Assembly (NCBI GenBank): GCA_017355425.1
Contig: CP070233.1
Coordinates: 846,501-910,500 of the forward strand
Source: Dolichospermum sp. DET69
GTDB taxonomy: Bacteria; Cyanobacteriota; Cyanobacteriia; Cyanobacteriales; Nostocaceae
Direction: 5' to 3'
DNA: 64,000 nt
This document shows positions 1 to 8,791 of the stretch, in pieces; the first letter of the stretch is position 1; every line of letters begins with the position of its first letter. The position numbers and the translations under genes were made by a program. The notes beneath the pieces are model-generated. The model did no database searches. It saw only the letters and a program-made list of their open reading frames with translations, and had not been told where the DNA came from.

Positions 1-685
1 CATTGCTGATGGGGAACACTCTCCCATCTCTGCCATCTTACCGGGTGGTAATAAGTTAACAGTGGGAGAAAAAACTAAGATTCAATATCAAACCGTAGAA
101 GGTAAATCATTTGATTCCCTCTTAGTAGAACACCCAGAAGCTAAGTTAACTCCTGAATGGAAAATCATGAAAGGGGAAGAACGGGTCAAAATTGATGCCG
201 AAGGTAATATAGAAGCCTTAGAACCCGGAGACGTGACCATTCAAGGCACAATTCCCGGATTAGCAGCAGACAAAGGATTTCTCTTTATAGATGCTTTGGG
301 CAGAGTCGGTGCTATTGATCCTGATAACACAGTTCATTGGGATATTGTGGGAATGATTGTCTTCTTTGGCATCAGCCTTTATGTCAGCCAAATGCTGTCT
401 GGGCAAAATTCCAGCGGTGGCAACCCTCAACAAGATACAGTCAACAAAATTACCCCTGTTCTCTTTTCTGGGATGTTTTTATTCTTTCCCCTCCCGGCTG
501 GGGTACTTATGTATATGGTAATTGGTAATGTTTTCCAAACCGTCCAAACCTATATCCTCTCCCGTGAACCTCTACCAGAAGAAATTCAAAAAATCGTAGA
601 CTTACAGGAAAAAGAAGCACAAACCATCGACGTAAAAGCGTTGCCATTTGAACCGAAAAGTTCTAAGAAAAAGGCTACTGGTTGA
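1..685 (+). CDS. yidC: Membrane protein insertase YidC/Oxa1, C-terminal part (5' end outside window)
   Basis: The reading frame is open from base 2, so the gene starts upstream and the GTG at 62 is internal. The product inserts proteins into the plasma and thylakoid membranes, alone or with SecYEG. A periplasmic-type soluble stretch is followed by hydrophobic segments ([17 protein letters not shown] and a longer one around [20 protein letters not shown]) and a basic tail ending [10 protein letters not shown], as expected for the last two transmembrane helices and ribosome-contacting tail. It is followed immediately by jag and then a DUF177 gene, which matches the usual cyanobacterial rpmH-rnpA-yidC-jag neighbourhood. 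The stop (683-685) lies just before the jag ATG at 688, which suggests translational coupling. Confidence 0.9.
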   Translation, partial: IADGEHSPISAILPGGNKLTVGEKTKIQYQTVEGKSFDSLLVEHPEAKLTPEWKIMKGEERVKIDAEGNIEALEPGDVTIQGTIPGLAADKGFLFIDALGRVGAIDPDNTVHWDIVGMIVFFGISLYVSQMLSGQNSSGGNPQQDTVNKITPVLFSGMFLFFPLPAGVLMYMVIGNVFQTVQTYILSREPLPEEIQKIVDLQEKEAQTIDVKALPFEPKSSKKKATG

Positions 686-687
686 TT

Positions 688-1203
688 ATGAGCGACATTT
701 CTATGCAAAGTAGTGAACAATGGTTACAGAATTTGCTACTTCTAATTGGTGTATCTACTCAAGTACGGGCTAATTTAGAAACTACCCCATCTTCTGAGCA
801 AGATGTACCAGCGGGAGAAAGCTACTGGTTGACAATAGAGCAAACTAATTTAACATCAGAACAAATTAGGATTTTAATTGGTGCTGGTGGTTCGGTGATA
901 GATGGAATTCAGTATCTAGCAAATTCCGTTCTCAACTTGAATCAACCAGAAGAAAATCAGATAGCCTACACAATTGAATTGAGTGGTTATCGTGCCAGAC
1001 GAGAATCTGAAATCCGGACTCTAGCAGAAAATGCTGCCGCAGAAGTCCGTTTTTCTGGCAGAGAGGTAGAACTTCAATCTCTGAGTTCTTTAGAACGCCG
1101 ACAAATCCACACATTATTGCAGGAGTTTTCTGATTTAGAAACCTTCAGTCGTGGTAAAGAACCCTATCGTCATTTAGTTGTTCGTCAAGCTGTTACACCG
1201 TAA
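688..1203 (+). CDS. jag: KH/R3H single-stranded nucleic-acid-binding protein Jag
   Basis: This is a small RNA-binding protein of the Jag (KhpB) family, linked in bacteria to cell envelope and division control and usually encoded next to yidC. A KH-like motif (ILIGAGGSVIDGIQYLANS, about residues 57-75) is followed by an R3H-type region (SSLERRQIHTLLQEF) near the C-terminus. I chose ATG 688; an upstream in-frame TTG at 682 would overlap the yidC stop. The protein is short (171 aa) and lacks the long N-terminal Jag domain of Firmicutes, as cyanobacterial versions usually do. Confidence 0.85.
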   Translation: MSDISMQSSEQWLQNLLLLIGVSTQVRANLETTPSSEQDVPAGESYWLTIEQTNLTSEQIRILIGAGGSVIDGIQYLANSVLNLNQPEENQIAYTIELSGYRARRESEIRTLAENAAAEVRFSGREVELQSLSSLERRQIHTLLQEFSDLETFSRGKEPYRHLVVRQAVTP

Positions 1204-1294
1204 TTAGGGAATAGGGAATAGGTGATGATTTTATCAATCACCATTTACCCATTACCCATGATTAATTTTTTTGTAAGGGTATTTCACAAATCCT

Positions 1295-1798
1295 ATGGAC
1301 GCTATTTTTATTCCGCAGCTAACCAAAGCCCCGGAGCGGACAGAGGAAATTCAAGTTCAAGAGTTTCTGCCTGGATTAGAAACATTGACACCAGTTCGCG
1401 GAGTTATCCAAGTTAAACATCAGGGTAATTACTTGGAAGTTTCATCTCAGGCAGAAGCAATTGTTACTTGTACCTGCAATCGCTGTTTGCAGCAGTATAA
1501 CCATCGTCTGGTTCTCAATGCTCAGGAAGTGATTTGGTTAGATGAAACCGCTAATCAAACGGAAGATTTGCCTTTAGAAATGGAAGTGGCTGTAGAAGAT
1601 TTACTGGAAACTTTAGCACCTGATGGTAATTTTGATCCCGGTGAATGGCTCTATCAGCAGATGTGTTTAGCATTGCCACAGCGTCAATTATGTAATATCA
1701 ATTGTCCAGGTATTTTGGATGCTTCTGTGTCTGAAAAACCTACTGATAGCCGTTGGGCTTTATTAGATGCTTTGAAAAAACAACTTCCAGATAATTAG
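1295..1798 (+). CDS. DUF177 (YceD-family) protein
   Basis: A 167-aa protein of the YceD/DUF177 family, whose plant and bacterial members are connected with 23S rRNA accumulation and large-subunit assembly. The family signature is visible: a cysteine cluster (CTCNRCLQQY) in the first half, an acidic middle (ETLAPDGNFDPGEW) and a second pair (CNINCPG) near the end, together a plausible zinc site. It lies 91 bp after jag in the same direction and probably belongs to the same transcription unit. ATG 1295 gives the expected N-terminus (MDAIFIPQLTKAP). The exact biochemical role in cyanobacteria is not established. Confidence 0.85.
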   Translation: MDAIFIPQLTKAPERTEEIQVQEFLPGLETLTPVRGVIQVKHQGNYLEVSSQAEAIVTCTCNRCLQQYNHRLVLNAQEVIWLDETANQTEDLPLEMEVAVEDLLETLAPDGNFDPGEWLYQQMCLALPQRQLCNINCPGILDASVSEKPTDSRWALLDALKKQLPDN

Positions 1799-1915
1799 TA
1801 AATTTACTATTGGGTGCGTTATGGCGTAATTATTTATGGCTTATTGATACTCTCAGGGAACCAATCCACTGAGAGTATTTAATCTAAGTAGGTTAGCATT
1901 AAAAATTGTCGTTAT

Positions 1916-1948
1916 GGCAAGGCAAGAGGCAAGAGGCAAAAGGCAAGA
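1916..1948. repeat. Short heptamer repeat (GGCAAGA type)
   Basis: Four successive, slightly diverged copies of a 7-bp unit (ggcaaga/ggcaaaa). The same unit recurs near 30660 and 61350, as expected for STRR-type heptamers of heterocystous cyanobacteria. Confidence 0.6.
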
Positions 1949-2024
1949 TTGAAGAGGGTTTGGGCGATTTTACTTTTCTTTACACAGATTGGTTTTATTC
2001 TGTTCACCTACTTAAGACATGACT

Positions 2025-2215
2025 TCCTCCACAAAAAAGATAAACTGCTTGCAGCAGCACTAGTTCCCTCCGGGACGCTCCACTTTAGCGGAAACTTTCG
2101 CTTTAGCGATACACTATGCAATTCTGTGGGATGGGCATCTGGTCCCTCCTGATATGATTAGCAGCCAAGATGCCTGCACCACAAGAAATTTTGGGATATT
2201 TTTTTATTTGGAAGT
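2025..2215 (+). repeat. Dispersed intergenic repeat, copy 1
   Basis: The stretch 1799-2203 holds no convincing gene. From about 2025 it carries a sequence that recurs at 46027-46195: shared blocks include ctagttccctccgggacgct, tgtgggatgggcatc, caagatgcctgcaccacaag and tttttttatttggaagtct. The copy runs into the 3' end of the cobyrinate synthase gene, whose last codons (ECLETSK) lie inside the repeat-like block. Confidence 0.7.
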
Positions 2216-3574
2216 CTCCAAACATTCTTGCAGAAATCTTTGGGGAATTTCTTGACTTCCTCCCCAGTGTTGATGAATATAAGAAGCATGAACATTAGGT
2301 AAACACCAACCTTCAAAACCTGTATTTTCATCACAATCATAGCGATAGGTATTAAATAAAGGTTTTTGAGAATTAGTGATTAAATGAGAACGATGAAATT
2401 CATGTCCAAAAATATTTTTATTGACATCAAATAAAAAATTATTTTCTAAAACCACTGCGCGACGATATCCTAAAGTTAATCTTTTATCCATTTGTGCAGA
2501 AGTGGGTAATATTCCCACCATTGGCCAAGAGTTACCATCAAAATCAATAATTTGCTCACATAAATACATCAATCCCCCACATTCAGCAATTGTGGGTGTT
2601 CCTGCTAAAATTGAGTTTTTGACTTCTTGAATCAGGCTAATATTTGCAGCTAATTGTGGTGCAAAGACTTCAGGAAAACCACCACCAAAATACATTCCTT
2701 GGATATCTTTTGGTAATTGGGAATCATTTAATGGACTCCAGAATACTAATTCTGCTCCTAATTCTGCTAGTAAATCCAAGTTATCTTGATAATAAAAATT
2801 AAAGGCTTGATCTCTGGCAACAGCAATTCTAACAGAAGAATTTTGACTTTTGACCTTTGATTTTTGACTTTTGAAAGGTGCTGATTTTAAAAGTGGTAGG
2901 AGTTTATCCCAATCAAAATAAACATCACCTAAATCTGCTAGACTATTAATTATTTGATCTAATTCTGCTAATTCTGCTGTGGGAATTAAACCCAGATGAC
3001 GGTCAGGAATGGTAATATTATCCTGTCGTCGTAAGACACCGAGTATGGGTAATTGTAGCGGGGCAAGGGAAGATTTTAATAATGATAAATGTCGCTCACT
3101 GCCAACGCGATTCAATACCAAACCGGCAATTTTAATTCTACTATCTAAAGAACAATAACCGTGAGCAATTGCGGCTACTGAACCCGATAAACGACTACAA
3201 TCAATTACTAATATTATCGGTATATCTAATAATCTGGCCACGTGCGCTGTACTAGCAAAGTCTGTTTTCCCGTTGGTATTTGCTAACTGGCCAATACCAT
3301 CAAACAAACCCATTACACCCTCAACTAAAGTATATTCAGACCGGGGAGAATAATGGTTAAAACATTGCTGAACATAACTTTCTGAAGTTAGCACAGTATC
3401 CAAATTTCGACAGGGCAGACCAGTAACATATTGATGAAACATAGGATCAATATAATCGGGTCCCACCTTAAAAGATTGCACCTGGACATCACGACGACGT
3501 AAAGACGCTAAAAGAGTAAGTGTAACTGTTGTTTTTCCGACTCCGCTCCGTTCTCCAGCAATAATTATAGACAT
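2204..3574 (-). CDS. cobB: Cobyrinate a,c-diamide synthase
   Basis: The enzyme amidates cobyrinic acid or its hydrogenobyrinic analogue at the a and c side chains, using ATP and glutamine, in cobalamin biosynthesis. The N-terminal dethiobiotin-synthetase-like ATPase domain has the P-loop GERSGVGKTT (residues 7-16). The C-terminal class I glutamine amidotransferase domain has GGFPEVFAPQLA, the catalytic cysteine in AECGGLMYL and a histidine in ASYIHQHW. Length (456 aa) is normal. Oddly, the linker between domains reads FKSQKSKVKSQNSS and is encoded by TTTTGAC-type heptamer repeats (about 2838-2877), so an intergenic-type repeat has entered the frame between domains. cobK lies elsewhere in the window at 21362. 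Confidence 0.92.
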   Translation of the reverse strand: MSIIIAGERSGVGKTTVTLTLLASLRRRDVQVQSFKVGPDYIDPMFHQYVTGLPCRNLDTVLTSESYVQQCFNHYSPRSEYTLVEGVMGLFDGIGQLANTNGKTDFASTAHVARLLDIPIILVIDCSRLSGSVAAIAHGYCSLDSRIKIAGLVLNRVGSERHLSLLKSSLAPLQLPILGVLRRQDNITIPDRHLGLIPTAELAELDQIINSLADLGDVYFDWDKLLPLLKSAPFKSQKSKVKSQNSSVRIAVARDQAFNFYYQDNLDLLAELGAELVFWSPLNDSQLPKDIQGMYFGGGFPEVFAPQLAANISLIQEVKNSILAGTPTIAECGGLMYLCEQIIDFDGNSWPMVGILPTSAQMDKRLTLGYRRAVVLENNFLFDVNKNIFGHEFHRSHLITNSQKPLFNTYRYDCDENTGFEGWCLPNVHASYIHQHWGGSQEIPQRFLQECLETSK

Positions 3575-3610
3575 AGATTTAGAATTTAGAATTTAGAATT
3601 TAGGATTTAG
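3575..3610. repeat. AGAATTT heptamer array
   Basis: Tandem near-perfect copies of agaattt immediately upstream of the cobB start. Related arrays lie at 21172-21225 and 33883-33902. Confidence 0.65.
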
Positions 3611-3638
3611 AACTTCCTACATTATTTTTAACTATGAA

Positions 3639-5558
3639 TTACGAATTATTTTCAATCTGTCCTATTTTCCCTTGTCTTTCTTCAATGCCCGCAGGAGAAA
3701 CCATACTAGTGATTTTTTCAACATCTGTCATCATCATGATAATGCCTTGTACTGTTTCATTCATTAGGGGAGTAAAGGCAATATAACATTGAATTTGTTT
3801 ACCGCGACGACTAGTGGCAGGAACGAGTGTTTCCTGAAATTTCTTCTGACCAGATATGATATCACGAATGGGAGTTCGTAATTGTTCTATAGGTAAACCG
3901 ATATCTAAACTAAACCAAGATTTATGAATTACTTCATCACTACGTAAACCCCACAAATTTTCAACTGTATCATTCCAAATTAAAATATTAAAATTACTAT
4001 CCAGGACTACTATTCCCATTTGTAAAGAACCTAAAATAGAAGCAAGAAAAATATTAGTTTGGTCAAGTTCATTGGTGCGATCATTTAATTCATTATTTAT
4101 TGTTTGTAACTCCTCATTGGCAGATTGAAGTTCTTCATTCATGGTCTCCATTTCTTGATTTGTTGATTGCAATTCTTCATTGGTTGTTTCTAATTCTTCA
4201 TTAGTTGATTGCAATTCTTCATTGGTTGTTTCTAATTCTTCATTAGTTGATTGCAATTCTTCATTGGTTGTTTCTAATTCCTGTCGAGATCGTTGTAATG
4301 CTGTCTGGAGTTTTAGATAACGACTAACATCATTAAATGAAATTGTTACACCGATAATAGTTTGATCTAAATCTTGTAAAGGAATAATTTTCATATATAA
4401 ATTTTGAATTTCTGAATTAGCTTGAAAACGTTCAACATTTGTGAGTGTAATCGGATGTCTTTCACTATATACCTGTTCAATGAGTGAGCGTAATTCTACA
4501 GGTCTATAAGATAATTCTAAATCCTGAAAAGGGCGGTTTAAATCTCTAATTGTCAGACCAAATAAATTCCGAGCTTGTTCATTAATCATGATTAATGTAC
4601 CTTGATTATCAATGACAACTTGAGCGCTATTTGCCGTATCAAAAGCCAATTCCCTAATCCGTACCGCTAAGGAATACAAATTATTAACTAATTCTTTATC
4701 GTGTGAATTTGCCATAATTAGTTGACGATTGCGGATGTTTCCCAAAGATACTTTTGCAAATATCCGATTTTTTAAATCTATAGGTATAAATAAATTAGAG
4801 TGCATTACTAACATCTCTGCTTTTCCTAAAAACAGATAGCTATTATCATTAAGAGCAAAATGAAAGCGATTAATAATTTTTCCTTGTATTTCCGAATTAA
4901 AATACATTAATGTATTCCGACAAACCAATAAATCTAAACGAGAAATTGGTGCATCTTGAAGTAAATCATGACGACCAAAAATTACACAACGACGCAAATC
5001 TTGGCGAAAAACATAATTTTTATTTACTAAATCAAAATATTTATCGCGCAGTTCTAATGGGACTTCATGAATATTTCTGGCTGGATAAATAGCTTGACGA
5101 GCTTCGATGAGAGCTTCTTCATCTATATCTGTTGCGTAAATTTTTACCCGCTTACGAAACTCTTCTATTCCTAATATTTCTGCTATCACCATTGATAAAG
5201 TATAGGCTTCCTGCCCAGAAGCACAACCAGCACTCCAGATCCGAATCAGTTCATCTTCTTGTTTATTTTTGATGATGCTAGGTATAACTTCTGTGGCTAA
5301 ATATTCCCAAGCTAAAGTATCTCTAAAAAAAGCAGTAACGTTAATTAAAATAGTATTAAATAAATCTTTAAACTCATCTGGATGAACTTCTAAATAATCT
5401 TGATAATTCGCAAAAGTATCTATATTTAAAGTCTCCATCTCTTTGATAACACGCCGCATTAAGGTTGAGCGTTTGTAACCTGTGAAATCAAACCCTCTGT
5501 TAGTTTTCAAATATTGCAAGAGACTTTCAAAATCAAGGTCTTTTTGTGGAGGATTCAT
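3639..5558 (-). CDS. CheR-type methyltransferase with PAS domains and long coiled coil
   Basis: A 639-aa signalling protein. It has an N-terminal CheR helical domain (residues 8-60), a CheR-type S-adenosylmethionine methyltransferase domain with motif I IWSAGCASGQEAYTL (about 107-121) and VCRNTLMYF, a PAS domain (about 300-410), a coiled coil (about 423-490) and a second PAS domain (about 505-620). The coiled coil is almost pure TTNEELQSTNEELE repetition (14 aa, 42 bp; DNA 4087-4290). In many bacteria this architecture is fused behind a CheB domain; here the CheB gene is separate, 433 bp upstream on the same strand. A role in methylation-linked signalling, not classical chemotaxis, is inferred from the fusion, because no che operon is visible. 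Confidence 0.88.
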   Translation of the reverse strand: MNPPQKDLDFESLLQYLKTNRGFDFTGYKRSTLMRRVIKEMETLNIDTFANYQDYLEVHPDEFKDLFNTILINVTAFFRDTLAWEYLATEVIPSIIKNKQEDELIRIWSAGCASGQEAYTLSMVIAEILGIEEFRKRVKIYATDIDEEALIEARQAIYPARNIHEVPLELRDKYFDLVNKNYVFRQDLRRCVIFGRHDLLQDAPISRLDLLVCRNTLMYFNSEIQGKIINRFHFALNDNSYLFLGKAEMLVMHSNLFIPIDLKNRIFAKVSLGNIRNRQLIMANSHDKELVNNLYSLAVRIRELAFDTANSAQVVIDNQGTLIMINEQARNLFGLTIRDLNRPFQDLELSYRPVELRSLIEQVYSERHPITLTNVERFQANSEIQNLYMKIIPLQDLDQTIIGVTISFNDVSRYLKLQTALQRSRQELETTNEELQSTNEELETTNEELQSTNEELETTNEELQSTNQEMETMNEELQSANEELQTINNELNDRTNELDQTNIFLASILGSLQMGIVVLDSNFNILIWNDTVENLWGLRSDEVIHKSWFSLDIGLPIEQLRTPIRDIISGQKKFQETLVPATSRRGKQIQCYIAFTPLMNETVQGIIMMMTDVEKITSMVSPAGIEERQGKIGQIENNS

Positions 5559-5643
5559 AAGCTCAATACCGATTTTTCTATAAATATTGTTAGTTGTTAA
5601 GTAGATTGGCTGAAATAAATATCAAAATAATATTGTCGATTGG

Positions 5644-5825
5644 GGCAGGCTAGAAGCCCACCCTGTAAAGGCAAGACCAGGAAGAGAAAGAGGGATAGTA
5701 GGCAAGGAGGATTTTATCCACAAAATACTCAATTTATGGGTAGTTTTATGACCAATCATCCCTTTCTTGTCTGCCTTGTCACCTTGTCTGCCTTGTCTTG
5801 TCCTCATGTGGGCATCCTGCCTGCC
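5644..5825 (+). repeat. MITE-like element, family A, copy 3 (different ends)
   Basis: The core (tgtaaaggcaagaccagga ... ccttgtctgccttgtcttg) matches the elements at 39703-39920 and, inverted, 9468-9664. The ends differ: here an 18-bp imperfect inverted repeat, ggcaggctagaagcccac versus gtgggcatcctgcctgcc (15 of 18 pairs). It fills most of the gap between the CheB and CheR genes. No flanking duplication is visible. Confidence 0.7.
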
Positions 5826-5991
5826 CATATTATATTTAATTGTGCCTACCGACTTAAATGATTTTAGATCAAGTTTAAACCTGTATAGACTCGTTTAATC
5901 AATAGCATACTTGAGTATGTAACTAAAACCTTAATTTGGCAACACTATTTTTTATAGCTAGTATTTGATAATAACCTAAATTGCCGATAGA

Positions 5992-6582
5992 TTAGGAATG
6001 AGCATGAGGCATTACCAAAGTCATCAGGGCTGAAGAAATTTCTGCCAAAGGTAAGACAAAATCTACATCTCCAGTCTTAATTGCTGCGGACGGCATTCCT
6101 GCAAATTCAGCACTTTTGTCATCTTGGACAATTACCGTACCACCCATTTTTTTAATTGCTTCTATCCCCATTGCTCCATCATTACCAGTTCCCGTTAGCA
6201 CAACTGCGATCGCTCTTTCTTTATAACTTGCAGCTACAGATTCAAACAATAAATCTGCCGAAGGACGGAGAAAATGTACCATTTCCGACTGAGATAAAGA
6301 AGCTTTCCCCTCACTACTAACCAAAAGGTGATTATTAGGGGGAGCAATATAAACAGTCCCTGGAGTTAATTCATCTCCTTCATTTGCTTGTACTACTGTC
6401 AATGGAGTGCGACGACTGAGAATTTCTGCCATTAGCGATGGATGACGAGGATCTAAATGTTGAACAATAACAATAGCTGATTTGAAATTTGCGGGTAAAT
6501 TTGCCAGCACCTCAATTAGTGCCGTTAACCCCCCGGCAGAAGCTGCTAAAGCGACAATATCAAAGTCAGGAAGATTTGCCAT
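5992..6582 (-). CDS. CheB-type methylesterase domain protein
   Basis: A stand-alone CheB methylesterase (196 aa) without a receiver domain. The expected catalytic residues are present: Ser15 in ALAASAGG, His42 in VIVQHLDPRH and Asp135 in TGTGNDGAMG. It would hydrolyse methyl-glutamate esters or deamidate glutamines on a partner protein. The same-strand CheR-PAS gene downstream suggests the two work together, as in CheB-CheR fusions. The absence of a receiver domain implies that any regulation comes from elsewhere. Confidence 0.88.
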   Translation of the reverse strand: MANLPDFDIVALAASAGGLTALIEVLANLPANFKSAIVIVQHLDPRHPSLMAEILSRRTPLTVVQANEGDELTPGTVYIAPPNNHLLVSSEGKASLSQSEMVHFLRPSADLLFESVAASYKERAIAVVLTGTGNDGAMGIEAIKKMGGTVIVQDDKSAEFAGMPSAAIKTGDVDFVLPLAEISSALMTLVMPHAHS

Positions 6583-6708
6583 ATTTGTCCTTGAAGATCA
6601 TAGTTTCTCCAATCCTAGGTATATCAAAATTTCTAATTCATGCCATGCACCTATGGATATAGAGAAGGATTTAGTAGGGGCGCAGGGCCTGCGCCCATTC
6701 AACTCTTG

Positions 6709-7578
6709 CTAATTTTCTGCTTCCAGATTTTTTTTCGCTGCCGATAATTGCTGTTTATATTCCTCACTAAGTTGCGGATATTGCAAATTTAATTCCTGTA
6801 ATTTTGTGCAAATAATATCTGCGACTACCAACCTTGTAAACCATTTACGATCAGCAGGAATAATATACCAAGGAGCAGATTCTGTACTTGTATGGTTGAA
6901 AACTTGCTCATAAGCATTCATGTAATCATCCCAAAAAGCTCGTTCTTTCACATCACTAGCCGAAAATTTCCAATGTTTTTCCGGTGAATCAATCCTTGCT
7001 AAAAAACGCTTTCTTTGCATTGCTTTTGAGACATTCAGGAAAAACTTTAAAACAATAACTCCATTATTTACCAAGTAGTTTTCAAAATTGTTAATTTCCT
7101 CAAATCGCTGTTTCCATATCTGATCACCTTTAGGAAAATTAGGTAATTGTTGTTTTTTGAGAATTTCTGGATGTACCCGCACTATCAGTAATTCTTCATA
7201 ATATGAACGGTTAAAGATGCCAATTCTTCCCCTTTCTGGTAAAGACTTCATCGAACGCCATAAATAATCATGATCTAATTCTTCTTCACTAGGTGATTTA
7301 AAACTAAATACCTGACATCCTTGGGGATTCACGCCAGACATAACGTGTTTAATGGTACTATCCTTACCAGCAGCATCCATAGCTTGAAAAATAATTAGTA
7401 AAGAATAACTATTTTGAGCATAGAGAACATCTTGATATTTGGCTAATTGTAAAATACCTGCATTTAATTTTTTAACCGCATCACCTTTTTGGTGAAACTC
7501 ACATTTATAACCTGGGTTATAGTCTTTTACTAAAGAAATCTGAGAACCTGGTTTAACAATATAAGGATCATGATTCAT
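6709..7578 (-). CDS. ppk2: PPK2-family polyphosphate kinase
   Basis: Polyphosphate:nucleotide phosphotransferase of the PPK2 family, transferring phosphate between polyphosphate and nucleoside mono- or diphosphates in the cytoplasm. Visible motifs are Walker A MDAAGKDSTIKHV (about 67-79), the lid and Walker B region RIGIFNRSYYEELL and IPADRKWFTRL near the C-terminus. Length (289 aa) fits single-domain PPK2 enzymes. Whether it acts on ADP, AMP or GDP cannot be read reliably. The pst phosphate uptake operon is at the far end of the window and is not linked to it. Confidence 0.9.
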   Translation of the reverse strand: MNHDPYIVKPGSQISLVKDYNPGYKCEFHQKGDAVKKLNAGILQLAKYQDVLYAQNSYSLLIIFQAMDAAGKDSTIKHVMSGVNPQGCQVFSFKSPSEEELDHDYLWRSMKSLPERGRIGIFNRSYYEELLIVRVHPEILKKQQLPNFPKGDQIWKQRFEEINNFENYLVNNGVIVLKFFLNVSKAMQRKRFLARIDSPEKHWKFSASDVKERAFWDDYMNAYEQVFNHTSTESAPWYIIPADRKWFTRLVVADIICTKLQELNLQYPQLSEEYKQQLSAAKKNLEAEN

Positions 7579-7665
7579 TTTAAAAAACTAGCACTCCTAT
7601 GGAATTTTTTAACTTAATAACTTAATATAGCAATCCTAACTAATTTGTGAAAAATAGTAAGTAGT

Positions 7666-7720
7666 GTAGGGTGAGCATTGCCTACAAAAACCAGCTTACG
7701 GTGGGCAATGCCCACCCTAC
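7666..7720. repeat. Palindromic intergenic repeat (GTAGGGTGGGCATTGCC type)
   Basis: Seventeen-base arms, gtagggtgagcattgcc (7666-7682) and ggcaatgcccaccctac (7704-7720), pair with one mismatch. A typical small cyanobacterial palindromic repeat, upstream of ppk2 and downstream of the peroxiredoxin gene. Confidence 0.75.
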
Positions 7721-7771
7721 GTATAGTTTAAAAATCAAATAGGAATACTATAGTTAGGTAAATAAATATTT

Positions 7772-7799
7772 GTAGAGACGTTCCATGGAACGTCTCTAC
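7772..7799. repeat. Perfect 28-bp palindrome
   Basis: gtagagacgttcca and its exact reverse complement lie back to back. They are placed just beyond the 3' end of the peroxiredoxin gene (minus strand), where the transcript could fold as a terminator-like hairpin. This is a common type of intergenic repeat in Nostocales. Confidence 0.8.
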
Positions 7800-7819
7800 T
7801 CTATTGTATTCTGATATTT

Positions 7820-8377
7820 CTAAGAAACAGAAGATTGCAATTTCGTTAACTTGGCTAAAACCTCTGTACTGTGAATACTGGGATTAACTTTTACAAAAGT
7901 TTCTCGGATAATACCTTGAGGATCAATAATAAAACTATGGCGCATAGAGACAACACCTATCCAAGAGCCATAAGCTTTACTAACTTCACCTTTAGTATCA
8001 GCTAACAAAGGAAATTTTAGCCCTTCTGAGTCACAAAATTCGGCATGAGAATCAATATCATCAGCACTGATACCAATAATTTCCGTATTTTTATCAGTGT
8101 ATTTGGGTAAATCTTGTTGAAAACGTCTGGCTTCAATAGTACAGCCAGAGGTAAAGTCTTTCGGGTAGAAATAGAGAACTACCCACTTACCCCGAAAATC
8201 AGCCAGAGAAACTTTACCATTACCTGTATTCGTCGGTAAGGTAAACTCAGGTGCTGGTTGATTAATTGTCGGTAATTTACCACCTATAGCTTGAGCATGG
8301 GGGGTAAAATTAAACCAACTGATAACAGCTAAACAAGTAGCAAATAAAATGCTAATAAAAGAGCGACGGGAAATCAT
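7820..8377 (-). CDS. Exported peroxiredoxin (Bcp/PrxQ-like)
   Basis: Thiol peroxidase of the AhpC/TSA fold that reduces hydroperoxides. The first 30 residues (MISRRSFISI ... HAQA) form a signal peptide with a twin-Arg start and an AQA cleavage site, so the enzyme likely acts in the lumen or periplasm. The peroxidatic cysteine is Cys79 in DFTSGCTIEARRF. The position five residues on, where PrxQ has its resolving cysteine (CxxxxC), is Arg84. Cys115 (AEFCDSEG) is the only other cysteine in the mature part, so it may be a 1-Cys or atypical enzyme. It is convergent with nothing and lies alone. Confidence 0.88.
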   Translation of the reverse strand: MISRRSFISILFATCLAVISWFNFTPHAQAIGGKLPTINQPAPEFTLPTNTGNGKVSLADFRGKWVVLYFYPKDFTSGCTIEARRFQQDLPKYTDKNTEIIGISADDIDSHAEFCDSEGLKFPLLADTKGEVSKAYGSWIGVVSMRHSFIIDPQGIIRETFVKVNPSIHSTEVLAKLTKLQSSVS

Positions 8378-8432
8378 TTTTTTTTCTTAACTAGAAACAT
8401 AACTTAATATAAGTTAACATTCTTCCTGTCCG

Positions 8433-8681
8433 CTATTTTGAATCTGACTCAGGTTCAGGTAGTTTTTCCATGCTTTCAATGTATTGGCTATCTATAAGAA
8501 AAGCACCTCTAGTAAAACGTACACCCCAATAACCACCGGGGCGACGGTCAAGAACTATACCTTCTTCACCAATATGAATTACATCAGCAGGACGTAACAT
8601 AGGCATTGGTTCAGCAGTTTTTACATAAGGTGGTAATGCTATCACACGGACTTTACTACCAATTGGGAATTCTGACGACAT
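8433..8681 (-). CDS. DUF3148 / SipA-like small SH3-fold protein
   Basis: An 82-aa protein starting MSSEFPIGSKVRVIALPPY if ATG 8681 is used; an upstream ATG at 8714 would add 11 unlikely residues. The conserved block VKTAEPMPMLRPADVIH and EEGIVLDRRPGGYWGVRF identifies the cyanobacterial and plastid DUF3148 family. I associate this family with SipA, the small protein that binds the histidine kinase NblS (Hik33) and modulates high-light and stress signalling. That link is from memory of the family and not shown by the sequence. No operon partner is evident. Confidence 0.72.
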   Translation of the reverse strand: MSSEFPIGSKVRVIALPPYVKTAEPMPMLRPADVIHIGEEGIVLDRRPGGYWGVRFTRGAFLIDSQYIESMEKLPEPESDSK

Positions 8682-8791
8682 TTTGCAACAGTTTGTAATT
8701 TTGAATAAAGGCAAATAGCAAGTTTATTTTACTCCTAAAACCTGAATTATGCTTTAATTATAGTAGCTTTTTTATAATCAAATTAAGAACT

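Noticed and set aside
1222-1416. 64-codon frame overlapping the DUF177 gene
   Set aside because: Different phase from a well-supported gene, no recognisable content.
5640-5861. Overlapping 68- and 73-codon frames on both strands between the CheB and CheR genes
   Set aside because: Both lie in MITE-like repeat DNA that recurs at 9468 and 39703 with different frames.
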